Of a stretch of 64,000 bases of DNA, positions 7,426-15,672 are shown piece after piece. Both the position numbers and the translations under genes were made by a program. The DNA comes from an uncultured Bacilli bacterium (GTDB lineage: Bacteria; Bacillota_I; Bacilli_A; RF39; UBA660): the NCBI GenBank assembly GCA_934098375.1, contig CAKOOC010000001.1, positions 73,067 through 137,066 on the forward strand, given 5' to 3'. Every line of letters starts with the position of its first letter. The stretch's first letter is position 1. The notes under the pieces were generated by a model that ran no database searches, was not told the DNA's origin, and worked only from the letters and a program-made list of their open reading frames with translations.

Positions 7426-9036
7426 ATGAAAGATAAAATATCTAATAATAAAACTTATATTTTTATATTTATAATAGTAGGCATGATTCTTATTGCGACC
7501 TTTACTTATGCAATTTTATTTAATAATAAAAAGAATGAAAGTGTTAGTGCGATTAGCGAAATTAAAGTCTTGTCTAGTGCAAATGCATCAGAAGCAGCGG
7601 CATTGATAAAGGCAAATACGGTAAAAGTAATAAATAAACTTAATAATACTAGTATTATTGGTACCGGCTTTTTTGATAAATCAGGGTATTTAGTTACAAA
7701 TAGTCATATTGTTGATATAAAGGGTGACATAACAATTGAGTATCCTAATGGTGAAGTGGCTGAAGCAAAATTATTTAGTAATGATATTACCTCTGATATT
7801 GCTCTTTTAACCGTAAAAAATAATGAATTAAAAGCCATGAGTTATGGCAATACGCTAAATCTAAAGGTAACTAATGACGTATATGCGGTTGGATTTCCTT
7901 ATGCATTAAATGGGGAAGCAAGCGTATCTAAAGGTGTTTTATCTGCGAGAAGAAGTGCGGGAGGAATAGAATTTTTACAGTCAGATATATCTTTAAATGC
8001 CGGAAATTCTGGTGGCCCACTTATAAATGATAAGGGTGAACTACTAGGAATTAATACATATGCTACTGATAATGCTTCGATAGGTATGTCTATTTCTGCA
8101 GAATCTTTAAATAATATAATAAATAATTTACTTACTAAAAAGAGCGCTGAGTATTTAAAAGGTAAAAGGCCAGAAAATGCACTAAGTGTTGTTTTAAATG
8201 AAATTGGTTATATGACTGATGATATATACAATCAAAATGAAATTATAGAAAGTAATATTATAAAATCAACAACAAAAAATAGTGGAAGTAATAATGATAA
8301 TAAAGGAAACGTATCTAATGGCGGTACAAAAGTTAGTACTACTACGGAATTTCGCAAAAGTCATGATTCATCCTTAGCCAAAATCATTATTGATGGATAT
8401 AATATAGACTTTTCTGCAACAAAAACTAATTATAAAGTGGAATTAAAAAATCAAGAAAGCTCTTTAAATTTGCAAGTTAATACGAATGATGTTAAAGCAA
8501 AATATGTAATAAAGGGAAACGCTGATTTAAATGCTGGAAAAAATATGATAACAATTATAGTTACGGCTGAAGATGATACAACTACAGAATATAAAATTAT
8601 TGTGGTAAAACCACTAGTAGATATTTCGAGAGCTAAAGGTATTATTCCAGGACTAGATGTACAATATAGTAGTGCTAAAAATACAAACTGTTTTAAATTG
8701 ACTTGGGATTATAAAGATAGTGATGGCATTAGAGTATACACTACTGATTTAATTGATTCTACCGTATATGACAATGTAAGTTTGAATATTTATGCGGGAT
8801 GGAATGAAAGTAAAAATGTAAGTAGTTTAAGACTTTTAAAGAAATATAATTTGAATTATAGTGAAATTAAACAAAAGATAATGGAAATACCAATAAATGA
8901 TATTAGATCTCTATTAACTGATTCAGATTATGAAGGTGGCATTTATGCTGGCGCTGATTTATCTTTTGAACTTATAATCAAGACAAAAAAGTATGGAATT
9001 TTTAAAGAAGTTCTTCCATGGGGACTTCCAAAATAA
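7426..9036 (+). CDS. Membrane-anchored HtrA-like serine protease with cadherin-like C-terminal domain
   Basis: A trypsin-fold (S1C) quality-control protease facing the outside. One N-terminal membrane helix (about residues 11-32) is followed by the protease domain with a complete triad: His94 in TNSHIVD, Asp124 in SDIALL, Ser195 in GNSGGPL. There is no PDZ domain. Instead, after a Ser/Asn-rich linker, residues ~315-395 form a cadherin-like beta-sandwich (SSLAKIIIDGYNIDFSATKTNYKVEL ... TTEYKIIVV). A ~130-residue tail of unknown fold follows. AAGGAG precedes the ATG; a TG-C-TATACT extended -10 lies just upstream. It ends in a strong terminator. Neighbouring rhodanese and thioredoxin-like envelope proteins suggest a role in extracytoplasmic protein stress. 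Confidence 0.85.
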   Translation: MKDKISNNKTYIFIFIIVGMILIATFTYAILFNNKKNESVSAISEIKVLSSANASEAAALIKANTVKVINKLNNTSIIGTGFFDKSGYLVTNSHIVDIKGDITIEYPNGEVAEAKLFSNDITSDIALLTVKNNELKAMSYGNTLNLKVTNDVYAVGFPYALNGEASVSKGVLSARRSAGGIEFLQSDISLNAGNSGGPLINDKGELLGINTYATDNASIGMSISAESLNNIINNLLTKKSAEYLKGKRPENALSVVLNEIGYMTDDIYNQNEIIESNIIKSTTKNSGSNNDNKGNVSNGGTKVSTTTEFRKSHDSSLAKIIIDGYNIDFSATKTNYKVELKNQESSLNLQVNTNDVKAKYVIKGNADLNAGKNMITIIVTAEDDTTTEYKIIVVKPLVDISRAKGIIPGLDVQYSSAKNTNCFKLTWDYKDSDGIRVYTTDLIDSTVYDNVSLNIYAGWNESKNVSSLRLLKKYNLNYSEIKQKIMEIPINDIRSLLTDSDYEGGIYAGADLSFELIIKTKKYGIFKEVLPWGLPK

Positions 9037-9045
9037 ACTAAGGAT

Positions 9046-9090
9046 AAACCTTGTTTTAAGTAACTCAATAGTACTTTGAACAGGTTTTTT
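9046..9090 (+). terminator. Intrinsic terminator after HtrA-like gene
   Basis: AAACCT..GTT..AAGTA pairs with TACTT..AAC..AGGTTT and ends in a T6 tract. Confidence 0.75.
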
Positions 9091-9192
9091 CTTTGCTTTA
9101 AACTAATTGTTTAATAAATTAAACTTAATATATGTAGGTAGTTTTAATAATTTATGATAGTTTATTTTCAGAGAAAGGAGATTAAAAAATTT

Positions 9193-9906
9193 ATGAAAAA
9201 GAATATAGGATTAATGATGGGAGTACTAGTATTTTTGGTATTAATAGGATTAATTTGCGCTTTACTTTATAAAGATAACAATAAATATATAGAACAAGAA
9301 CTTCCAAAACCAGAACTATCGGAAGGTTTAAGGGGTAAATACGGAATTGACAAAAATATTAATGAGGCAACTATTGATAATTATTTAAATCGATCAGATA
9401 CGGTTTATCGTGATGTGCGTATGCTTGTTGATACAGCAACTTGGGAAAATAAAGGTGGAGACAGATATTTAACTGGATATATTAAGGGATTTGAAGTAAT
9501 TCCTTCACCATATTTGGCAAGTTATACTGATGCTTACATCAAGCAAAAAGAAAAGGAAAATGTTAGTGGTTTATATACAGGCGATACTTTATTTACCTTA
9601 AATGATGATGGAAGTTATACTGCCAATTATGAAGAATCCATGGATATTTTAGAAGCGGTTTTCCCTAAGGATAAGAATATTTTTATTATATGTGGAGCTG
9701 GCGGGTATGCAGGTCAAGTTAAAGATATGTTAGTTTCACTAGGCTGGGATGAAAATAAAGTTAGAGATATTGGTGGTTACTGGTATTATAAGGGACAAAA
9801 TTCTATTCAAGTAAAAGAAACAAAAAATGGAAAAGATTATTATAATTTTAGTAAAGTTCCTTATTACAATATAGATTTTAAATCATTACATAAAGTAAAC
9901 AAATGA
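9193..9906 (+). CDS. Membrane-anchored rhodanese-like protein
   Basis: About 237 residues. ATG 9193 is chosen because AAAGGAG precedes it; the upstream ATG 9154 has no binding site. One N-terminal membrane helix (MKKNIGLMMGVLVFLVLIGLI...) is followed by an extracytoplasmic domain. A rhodanese-like core is suggested by VDTATWENKGGDRYLTGYIKGFEVIPSPY (the D-x-R...GHIxGAxxIP equivalent) and the active-site loop IICGAGGYAGQ with a single Cys. The helix that follows (VKDMLVSLGWDENKVRDIGGYWYYKG) is also typical of rhodaneses. Rhodaneses carry sulfur as a persulfide on that Cys. The stop overlaps the start of the next gene by four bases, indicating translational coupling with the thioredoxin-like lipoprotein. 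Confidence 0.75.
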   Translation: MKKNIGLMMGVLVFLVLIGLICALLYKDNNKYIEQELPKPELSEGLRGKYGIDKNINEATIDNYLNRSDTVYRDVRMLVDTATWENKGGDRYLTGYIKGFEVIPSPYLASYTDAYIKQKEKENVSGLYTGDTLFTLNDDGSYTANYEESMDILEAVFPKDKNIFIICGAGGYAGQVKDMLVSLGWDENKVRDIGGYWYYKGQNSIQVKETKNGKDYYNFSKVPYYNIDFKSLHKVNK

Positions 9907-10340
9907 AAAAAATAGTTTTAATTTTACTAGCAATTTTTACATTAATGGGATGTAGTAATAAGGAAAATAAATTTTATTTAGATGATGAATATTATGGTAA
10001 GGGCAAACTGGTAAGTATAAAAGCTGAGGATATTAACTCTTTAGAAGATAAAACTTATATTGTTTTTATTTATAATAACTATTGTAATTTACCAATACCA
10101 TGTGAAGATATTTTTAAGGAAGTGGCAAAAGATAATGATTTGATTTTTTATACTTTGTCATATGAAGAAATGCAAAATACTTTTTTCAAAGAAAAAATTC
10201 AATATGCTCCTTCAGTTGTGATAGTGCATAAAGGAGAAATTATTGACTATTTAGATGCTAATAGCGATGATGATTATGATAAATATCAGGATAAAAAGGC
10301 ATTTCTAAACTGGCTTAAAAACTATGTTTATTTGAAATAA
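9903..10340 (+). CDS. Small thioredoxin-fold-like lipoprotein
   Basis: A 145-residue lipoprotein: signal MKKIVLILLAIFTLMGC with lipobox Leu-Met-Gly-Cys. The remainder reads like a divergent thioredoxin fold: a strand KTYIVFIYNNYC, a Cys-x6-Cys (NNYCNLPIPCEDIF) in place of CxxC, an alpha/beta alternation, and a cis-Pro-like APSVVIVHKGEIIDYL strand-turn before the last helix. There is no Shine-Dalgarno; the ATG overlaps the rhodanese stop (ATGA), so it is probably translated by coupling. Its pairing with a rhodanese-like protein suggests envelope sulfur or redox chemistry. The redox assignment is inference. Confidence 0.6.
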   Translation: MKKIVLILLAIFTLMGCSNKENKFYLDDEYYGKGKLVSIKAEDINSLEDKTYIVFIYNNYCNLPIPCEDIFKEVAKDNDLIFYTLSYEEMQNTFFKEKIQYAPSVVIVHKGEIIDYLDANSDDDYDKYQDKKAFLNWLKNYVYLK

Positions 10341-10354
10341 AAAAATATTTAAAG

Positions 10355-10384
10355 ATGTAAGCGTTAAAAAGTTTACATTTTTTA
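10355..10384 (+). terminator. Intrinsic terminator of rhodanese/thioredoxin-like pair
   Basis: The 8-bp stem ATGTAAGC/GTTTACAT (one G-U) is followed by T6. Confidence 0.75.
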
Positions 10385-10421
10385 TATGTATTCTTTTCTT
10401 TTTAGAATTTCTATTAGGTTA

Positions 10422-10450
10422 TTGATTTTAATTTTAGATAAAAGTATAAT
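10422..10450 (+). promoter_or_regulatory. Near-consensus promoter placing +1 on a start codon
   Basis: TTGATT (10422-10427), 17-nt spacer, TATAAT (10445-10450). The expected +1 is about 10457, which is the A of the downstream ATG, so the message would be leaderless. Confidence 0.65.
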
Positions 10451-10456
10451 GAAATT

Positions 10457-10630
10457 ATGAAAAATAAGGAATTAAAAAAGGTAATTAAAGAATTAGTATT
10501 AGATATCATTTTTGTGTTATTTTTAATAATATTATCTTTTTATGTTTCTAAAAAAATTTACGGAAATATAAATGAAATAAATAATAATTTAGGAGAAGAT
10601 AATGTTATAAACAATGATTTAAATAAATAA
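10457..10630 (+). CDS. 57-residue single-pass membrane protein, possibly from a leaderless mRNA
   Basis: A short frame: MKNKELKKVIKELVLD, a strongly hydrophobic helix IIFVLFLIILSFYVS, then KKIYGNINEINNNLGEDN to the stop. The basic N-terminus and hydrophobic core give a coherent single-pass topology. It has no ribosome binding site, but a near-consensus promoter ends six bases before the ATG. It is convergent with the TetR gene; the two stop codons abut at 10630/10631. No homologue recognised. The main alternative is that the promoter makes only an antisense RNA over the tetR 3' end. Confidence 0.5.
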   Translation: MKNKELKKVIKELVLDIIFVLFLIILSFYVSKKIYGNINEINNNLGEDNVINNDLNK

Positions 10631-11143
10631 TTAATTGTTATTTTCAGGAAACAATCTTTCATAGAAAATGGTAGCAAGAGTTTCCGGACTTTCTTTGGCA
10701 CCATTTAAAATCCACATTTTACTAGCGTTATATATAGCGCCACTTAAAATATATAAACGATACTTTTGAGTTATATCGTTTTTATTATTGGGATAAAAAG
10801 CAGTCATATATTCATTTAATTTATTTTGGATTATACTGGATAGATTAGATTTTTCTAAAACGATAAATAAATCCTTATTATTATAAAAAAAATTAAATGC
10901 AAATAAGAAACGATCATAGATATCTTTTTCTTCAATGTTACTTTGTAAATATTCTTCTTTAAGTTCTTCAAAATAATCCTTTAAAATATCTTCTTTATAT
11001 GTATAATTACGATAATAAGCCATTCTAGAGACACCAGCTTTTTCAGTAATTTCCGTAATTGTGATATCTTTAAAATTTTTTTCATTCATAAGAATTAATA
11101 AAGAATCTTTTATGCATTTTTTAATAAATTTATTTCCTTTCAA
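10631..11143 (-). CDS. TetR-family transcriptional regulator
   Basis: A 170-residue TetR regulator. The N-terminal helix-turn-helix is clear: FIKKCIKDSLLILMNEKNFKDITITEITEKAGVSRMAYYRNYTYKEDILKDYF. The C-terminal ligand/dimer domain is of the short type. The start is TTG 11143, supported by AAAGGAGG eight bases upstream. It is divergent from an acyl-CoA-ligase-like gene, and a perfect 20-bp palindrome lies between the two starts, so it probably represses that gene (and perhaps itself). The inducer would be expected to relate to the ligase substrate, such as an acyl chain or CoA ester; that is inference. Confidence 0.88.
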   Translation of the reverse strand: MKGNKFIKKCIKDSLLILMNEKNFKDITITEITEKAGVSRMAYYRNYTYKEDILKDYFEELKEEYLQSNIEEKDIYDRFLFAFNFFYNNKDLFIVLEKSNLSSIIQNKLNEYMTAFYPNNKNDITQKYRLYILSGAIYNASKMWILNGAKESPETLATIFYERLFPENNN

Positions 11144-11199
11144 ACAAAAAACCTCCTTTTGTAACTTTTTTATAAAGTATCTTTTTAAATTATTTAAAC

Positions 11200-11219
11200 T
11201 ATGTTACAATTGTAACATA
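11200..11219. promoter_or_regulatory. Perfect 20-bp palindromic operator, likely TetR target
   Basis: TATGTTACAA followed by its exact inverted complement TTGTAACATA, centred between divergent tetR and ligase genes. It contains TACAAT, a possible -10 of the ligase promoter. An extra half-site TGTAAC occurs near 11159, close to the tetR ribosome binding site. Confidence 0.8.
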
Positions 11220-11242
11220 CAATGTGAAAGAAAGGTATATTT

Positions 11243-12979
11243 ATGGGTGTAGTTAATCAATATATTGATAAATTAATGGATTTTATAAAAAATAAAACTA
11301 TTGATCCAGAAAAAGCTTGGTTAAAATATTATAATAAAATGCCTGAACATTTAAGTTATAGTCAGGGTAGTATTTATGACGCGCTAAAAAATGCCGCAAG
11401 TTTATATCCTAAGAATATTGCTTATAGATATTTTGGATATGAAGTTTCTTATAGAGGTTTTTTAAAGAAAATAGATAAGATTGCTAGTTGTTTAAAGCAG
11501 TTTGATATAGTAGAAAACGAATGTGTAACAATGTGTTTACCTAATTCGCCGGAATCTTTTGCGCTTTTTTATGCCATTAATAAGATAGGGGCAATAGCAA
11601 ATATTGTGCATCCTTTATCTTCAACGGCGGATATTGAAAGAGCATTAAAGGAAACTAATAGTTCAATTTTATTTGTTTCAGATGCAAGTATGCCTAAAGC
11701 ACGAGGTATTAAAGTTAAACATTTTATAATGGTGCCTACAAGTTTTAGTTTTAAAGGTATTCTTAAATTAGGTTATAATATTAAAGAAGCAGCAAATTTA
11801 AAACTTGATGAAGGAATGATAAGTTTTAGTGATTTTTTGCTTGAAGCAACTAATGATGATGTATATGTAAAAAGAGATGGAACCGATCCGGCTGCTATTA
11901 TTTATAGTGGTGGTACGACTGGTAAACCAAAAGGAATTATAATATCAAACTTAAATTTTAATGCGATGGCCCTTCAAACGAGAACGGTTTGTGATATTAT
12001 AAGTCCAGGAAATTCTGTTTTAGCGGCATTACCAATATTTCATGTGTTTGGACTTGCACTTTGCTGTCATACTTGTTTATCATCAGGAATGACTTGCATT
12101 ATTGTACCTAGACTTAATACAAAAGCGATTAATATGGAATTAAAAAAGTATAAGCCAAATGTTTATCCGGCCGTTCCTTCTTTATTAAAAATGTCTTTAG
12201 ATGGCATTTTTCCGGGAAGAGCTGCTTTTAAAGATATAAAAGTTGTTGTAGTTGGCGGTGATTATTTATCACCAAAAGTTAAGGAAGATTTTGAAGAGTT
12301 CTTAAAAAAATGTGGTAGTAATGCAGTTGTAAAAGTTGGTTATGGTTTATCAGAAGCAACTGGTTTTAGTGCTTGTACGGCAGCGATGGATGAAAAAGAC
12401 GTTATTAATGGGACTTTAGGAATACCTAATCCAGATATGGATATAAAAGTTATCGAATTAAATAGTGATGTGGAAAAAGCATATGGCGAAATTGGTGAAC
12501 TTTGTATAAGTGGTCCAACAATAATGATGGGTTATATTAATGAAAGTGAAGAAACTAAGAAAACTTTAGTATTACATAGTGATGGAAAAGTTTGGCTTCA
12601 TACAGGAGACTTGGGTTATAGAGATGAAAATGGTTTATTTTTCTATAGTTCAAGATTAAAGAGAATGATAATTACTAATGGGTATAATGTATATCCGGTG
12701 GAACTAGAAGAAATTATTTCAAAGTGTGAGTATGTTAAGGCGTGCACTGTAGTTGGGGTTCCTCATAAAACAAAGGGACAAACGCCTAAAGCAGTTATTG
12801 TACTTAAAGATGGTATAGAAGAAAATATTGAAATAAGAAGTAAAATTAGAAAATATTGCAAAGAAAATTTGGCAAATTATGCGGTTCCAACAGAATTTGA
12901 ATATCGAAATACTTTACCAGTAACAGCAGTGGGGAAAGTGGCATATCGCGATTTAGAAAAGAATAAAACAAAAAAATAA
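11243..12979 (+). CDS. AMP-forming acyl-CoA synthetase family protein (long-chain fatty acid ligase-like)
   Basis: An ANL-superfamily adenylating enzyme of 578 residues that activates a carboxylic acid with ATP and, usually, CoA. Seen: P-loop-like AAIIYSGGTTGKPKGIIIS, the A5 motif VGYGLSEATG, A7 HTGDLGYRDENGLFFYSSRLKRMI, A8 NGYNVYPVELEEII, and the A10 lysine region LPVTAVGKVAYRDLEK. Substrate cannot be told from sequence; the fatty-acyl ligase-like layout fits best. AGAAAGG precedes ATG 11243. Divergent from and probably repressed by the adjacent TetR. It ends in its own terminator, so it forms a single-gene regulon target. Confidence 0.85.
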   Translation: MGVVNQYIDKLMDFIKNKTIDPEKAWLKYYNKMPEHLSYSQGSIYDALKNAASLYPKNIAYRYFGYEVSYRGFLKKIDKIASCLKQFDIVENECVTMCLPNSPESFALFYAINKIGAIANIVHPLSSTADIERALKETNSSILFVSDASMPKARGIKVKHFIMVPTSFSFKGILKLGYNIKEAANLKLDEGMISFSDFLLEATNDDVYVKRDGTDPAAIIYSGGTTGKPKGIIISNLNFNAMALQTRTVCDIISPGNSVLAALPIFHVFGLALCCHTCLSSGMTCIIVPRLNTKAINMELKKYKPNVYPAVPSLLKMSLDGIFPGRAAFKDIKVVVVGGDYLSPKVKEDFEEFLKKCGSNAVVKVGYGLSEATGFSACTAAMDEKDVINGTLGIPNPDMDIKVIELNSDVEKAYGEIGELCISGPTIMMGYINESEETKKTLVLHSDGKVWLHTGDLGYRDENGLFFYSSRLKRMIITNGYNVYPVELEEIISKCEYVKACTVVGVPHKTKGQTPKAVIVLKDGIEENIEIRSKIRKYCKENLANYAVPTEFEYRNTLPVTAVGKVAYRDLEKNKTKK

Positions 12980-12981
12980 AA

Positions 12982-13008
12982 AGTTCATTTTAATAAATGG
13001 GCTTTTTA
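12982..13008 (+). terminator. Intrinsic terminator of acyl-CoA ligase gene
   Basis: AGTTCATTT/AAATGGGCT (G-U pairs allowed), loop TAAT, then T5. Confidence 0.7.
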
Positions 13009-13097
13009 ATTTTTATAATATTGACTATGATTTTATGTTGTTATTCTTTTTTAAAATATTATTTTTTGATATAATTTATTAATGGTAGGTGCGGTTT

Positions 13098-14828
13098 ATG
13101 AAAGAGTTTATTGCGAATTTGAAACTAGTATGGAGATTTGCTAAATATCAAAAGAAGAATATTATAAAAACTACTATATGGAAAATAATTATGATGATAA
13201 TAAGTGTTGTAGTTCCTTTGATTTCAGCAAAGATTATTGTAAATTTAACGGATAATAAAATATATCAGTGTTTGATGTTTGTAGTTTTAATGTTTGTTAT
13301 GGAAAATTTAAGAAACTTTGCAATTTATTTTTCTAATTATTTTAGTCAAGTGGTTTTTAGAGAAACAATGGTACTTATGCAAAAGTCATTGGGGGATGCA
13401 ATGTTAAAATTAGAGACTAAAATTATTGATGATAATGGATCAGGTGTTTTTATTCAAAGATTAACAAATGATGTTTCACTTTTATCAGATGAATTTTCTT
13501 CAATTAATAATTATTTTGGAAATATTATTACAAACATAGGTATATTTGTGGCTATATTTGTGATAAATAAATGGATATTTTTATATTCGGTTTTGTATAC
13601 GATTCTTTTGTATTATATTTTTAAGAAAAGAAATTCTTTATATAATGAAAAAATGAAAATTTATAAAAAAGAATCGGAAATTACTACCGGCTTTATTGGA
13701 GAATTAGTTAGAGGAATTAGAGATATTAAAATGCTTAATTCGGAAAAAAGTTTTTTAAATAAAATGGAAGATAATGTTGTTTCTTTAAATAATAGCGCTT
13801 ATGATATGAATACAGTCAAAAGGAATTATACTTTGATTAGTGGTTTCACTTACGATTTTGGAGATTTCATTTTACAATTTATTATTGGATTATCTATTTT
13901 GTATGAAAAATTAACGATACCTAATGGAATTATTCTTTTTAATTATTCGGGAAGAGTTATTGATTTAGGAAGAACATTAGATAGTTTTTCTAAAGAAATA
14001 AAAGATTTTAATTTGGCAAGTGAGAGAGTTTTTTCAATAATTGATAGTGATGATTATAAAAAAGAAGAATTTGGTAGTATTCATTTAAAGAAAGTTAATG
14101 GGGATTTTGAATTTAAGAATGTTTCATTTGCTTATGATAAAAATAAAGTTTTAAGAAATTTAAATTTTAAAATTAATGCGAATGAAACTGTGGCTTTTGT
14201 TGGTAAAACCGGTGCAGGAAAAACGACAATATTTAGTTTATTGTGCAAAATGTATGATAATTATGAGGGCGAAATAAATATTGATAATATTGATATAAAG
14301 AAACTGGATAAAGATTCAATAAGAGGAAATATTACCATTATAAGTCAAAATCCATATATTTTTCATATGAGTATTAAAGATAATTTAAAATTGGTAAAAG
14401 GCAATTTAACTAAAAAAGAAATGATAGAGGCGTGTAAAGCGGCTTCTTTACATGATTTTATTATGACTTTGCCTAAAAAGTACGATACTATAATTGGTGA
14501 GGGTGGTGTAAATCTTTCGGGTGGCCAAAAGCAAAGATTGGCAATTGCTAGGGCATTAGTGCAAAAAACCGAAATAATCTTATTTGATGAAGCAACAAGC
14601 GCTCTTGATAATGAGACCCAAATGCACATTCAAAAGGCAATTGAAAATATGAAAAATGAATATACGATTTTAATCATTGCTCATCGCTTATCAACAATTA
14701 TAAATGCAGATAGAATTTTATTTTTAGATAATGGAAAAATAACAGCAAGTGGCACACATAAAGAATTATTAAAAAATTGTCCTGCTTATAAAAATTTATA
14801 TGAATCAGAAATTACGAAGGATTCATAA
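13098..14828 (+). CDS. ABC transporter, fused permease-ATPase (exporter type)
   Basis: A half-transporter of about 576 residues: an N-terminal six-helix membrane domain (about residues 20-300) followed by an ATPase domain. ATPase motifs are complete: Walker A GKTGAGKTT, Q-loop ISQNPYIFHMSI, signature LSGGQKQR, Walker B IILFDEATSALD, and the H-loop AHRLSTI. ATG 13098 is chosen, with TAGGTG seven bases before it, over GTG 13089, which overlaps that site. It would act as a homodimer, or with a partner not present here. A TG-A-TATAAT extended -10 lies upstream. Substrate unknown (drug, lipid or peptide exporters share this layout). Confidence 0.88.
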   Translation: MKEFIANLKLVWRFAKYQKKNIIKTTIWKIIMMIISVVVPLISAKIIVNLTDNKIYQCLMFVVLMFVMENLRNFAIYFSNYFSQVVFRETMVLMQKSLGDAMLKLETKIIDDNGSGVFIQRLTNDVSLLSDEFSSINNYFGNIITNIGIFVAIFVINKWIFLYSVLYTILLYYIFKKRNSLYNEKMKIYKKESEITTGFIGELVRGIRDIKMLNSEKSFLNKMEDNVVSLNNSAYDMNTVKRNYTLISGFTYDFGDFILQFIIGLSILYEKLTIPNGIILFNYSGRVIDLGRTLDSFSKEIKDFNLASERVFSIIDSDDYKKEEFGSIHLKKVNGDFEFKNVSFAYDKNKVLRNLNFKINANETVAFVGKTGAGKTTIFSLLCKMYDNYEGEINIDNIDIKKLDKDSIRGNITIISQNPYIFHMSIKDNLKLVKGNLTKKEMIEACKAASLHDFIMTLPKKYDTIIGEGGVNLSGGQKQRLAIARALVQKTEIILFDEATSALDNETQMHIQKAIENMKNEYTILIIAHRLSTIINADRILFLDNGKITASGTHKELLKNCPAYKNLYESEITKDS

Positions 14829-14866
14829 TAATTATAAAGTTACTTATAATATAATAAAGGAGTGTT

Positions 14867-15301
14867 ATGAAAAAATTTATTATATTATTAATAGTGACTT
14901 TTTTTATTGGAGTAATTCCTTCATTACTTGTAGGTAATGATGTGACGGGTTTAATACTACCAAAGTTTTATCCACCTAAAATATTATTTCCAATAATGTG
15001 GAGTATACTTTATTTATTAATGACAATTTCAGTATATTTAGCTACTAAAAACAGTGATGATGCCTATAAAATATACTTTATCCAGTTAATTGTAAATGCT
15101 TTTTGGACAGTAATTTTCTTTGGATTAAAATTAAGATTACTTGCTTTTCTTTGGATTATATTTTTATTCATTTTGGTTATTATCATGATAAAGAAGTTTT
15201 ATAAAGAAAATAAAAACGCCGGTCTTTTACAAATTCCGTATATAATTTGGCTTTTAATAGCAATGTATTTAAATTTATCTATTTATCTATTAAATATGTA
15301 A
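14867..15301 (+). CDS. tspO: TspO/MBR-family membrane protein
   Basis: A 144-residue, five-helix protein. The TspO hallmarks are seen: FYPPKILFPIMWSILYLLM (P-P-x-x-x-F-P-x-x-W-x-x-L-Y), FIQLIVNAFWTVIFFGLKLR (Q-L-x-x-N-x-x-W-x-x-x-F-F), and the C-terminal PYIIWLLIAMYLNLSIYLLN. TspO proteins bind porphyrins and other tetrapyrroles or lipids and respond to oxidative stress. Strong ribosome binding site AAAGGAG. It is the middle of three plus-strand genes after the ABC exporter and may be co-transcribed, as no terminator is seen between them. Confidence 0.9.
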   Translation: MKKFIILLIVTFFIGVIPSLLVGNDVTGLILPKFYPPKILFPIMWSILYLLMTISVYLATKNSDDAYKIYFIQLIVNAFWTVIFFGLKLRLLAFLWIIFLFILVIIMIKKFYKENKNAGLLQIPYIIWLLIAMYLNLSIYLLNM

Positions 15302-15348
15302 GTGTAATTTTAAGAAAAATACAAATAATAAAATAAAGGTGTATTAAT

Positions 15349-15672
15349 ATGAAGCAGTATTATTTTGTTATTTGTATTTTATTATTGTTTATAATTTTGA
15401 ATATTAAAGAGAGTTTTGCTTATAAAAATGATAATTTAGTTATAGAACCTAAAAATGTAACTACAAAAAATCTAAGTGAGTATGTGAAAGAAAATATTAG
15501 TAGAGATATAAATTATTTTTGTTCTTATGATGATTGCTATTTAGTTAAAGAAAAAAATATAAATAAATCGATTTCTAATTTTGAAGAAAATTATTTTAAA
15601 AGATTAAATGAAGATGATAGACTTATATTAAATGTTAAAGGAATTGCGATTACTAAAATAGTCCTTTATTAG
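15349..15672 (+). CDS. Small exported protein of unknown function
   Basis: 107 residues: a signal peptide (MKQYYFVICILLLFIILNIKESFA), then about 83 polar residues ending RLILNVKGIAITKIVLY. Two Cys (YFCSYDDCYL) sit six residues apart in the exported part and could form a disulfide. AAAGGTG precedes the ATG. Not recognised. The stop abuts that of the convergent UvrD-like gene, with zero intergenic bases; an imperfect hairpin around 15659-15705 (AGTCCTT...AAGGTCT then T6) may terminate it inside the neighbour's 3' end. Confidence 0.6.
   Translation: MKQYYFVICILLLFIILNIKESFAYKNDNLVIEPKNVTTKNLSEYVKENISRDINYFCSYDDCYLVKEKNINKSISNFEENYFKRLNEDDRLILNVKGIAITKIVLY

Noticed and set aside
11061..11252. 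63-codon plus-strand ORF across the tetR start and operator
   Set aside because: It is a shadow of tetR and crosses the palindromic operator and the ligase ribosome binding site.
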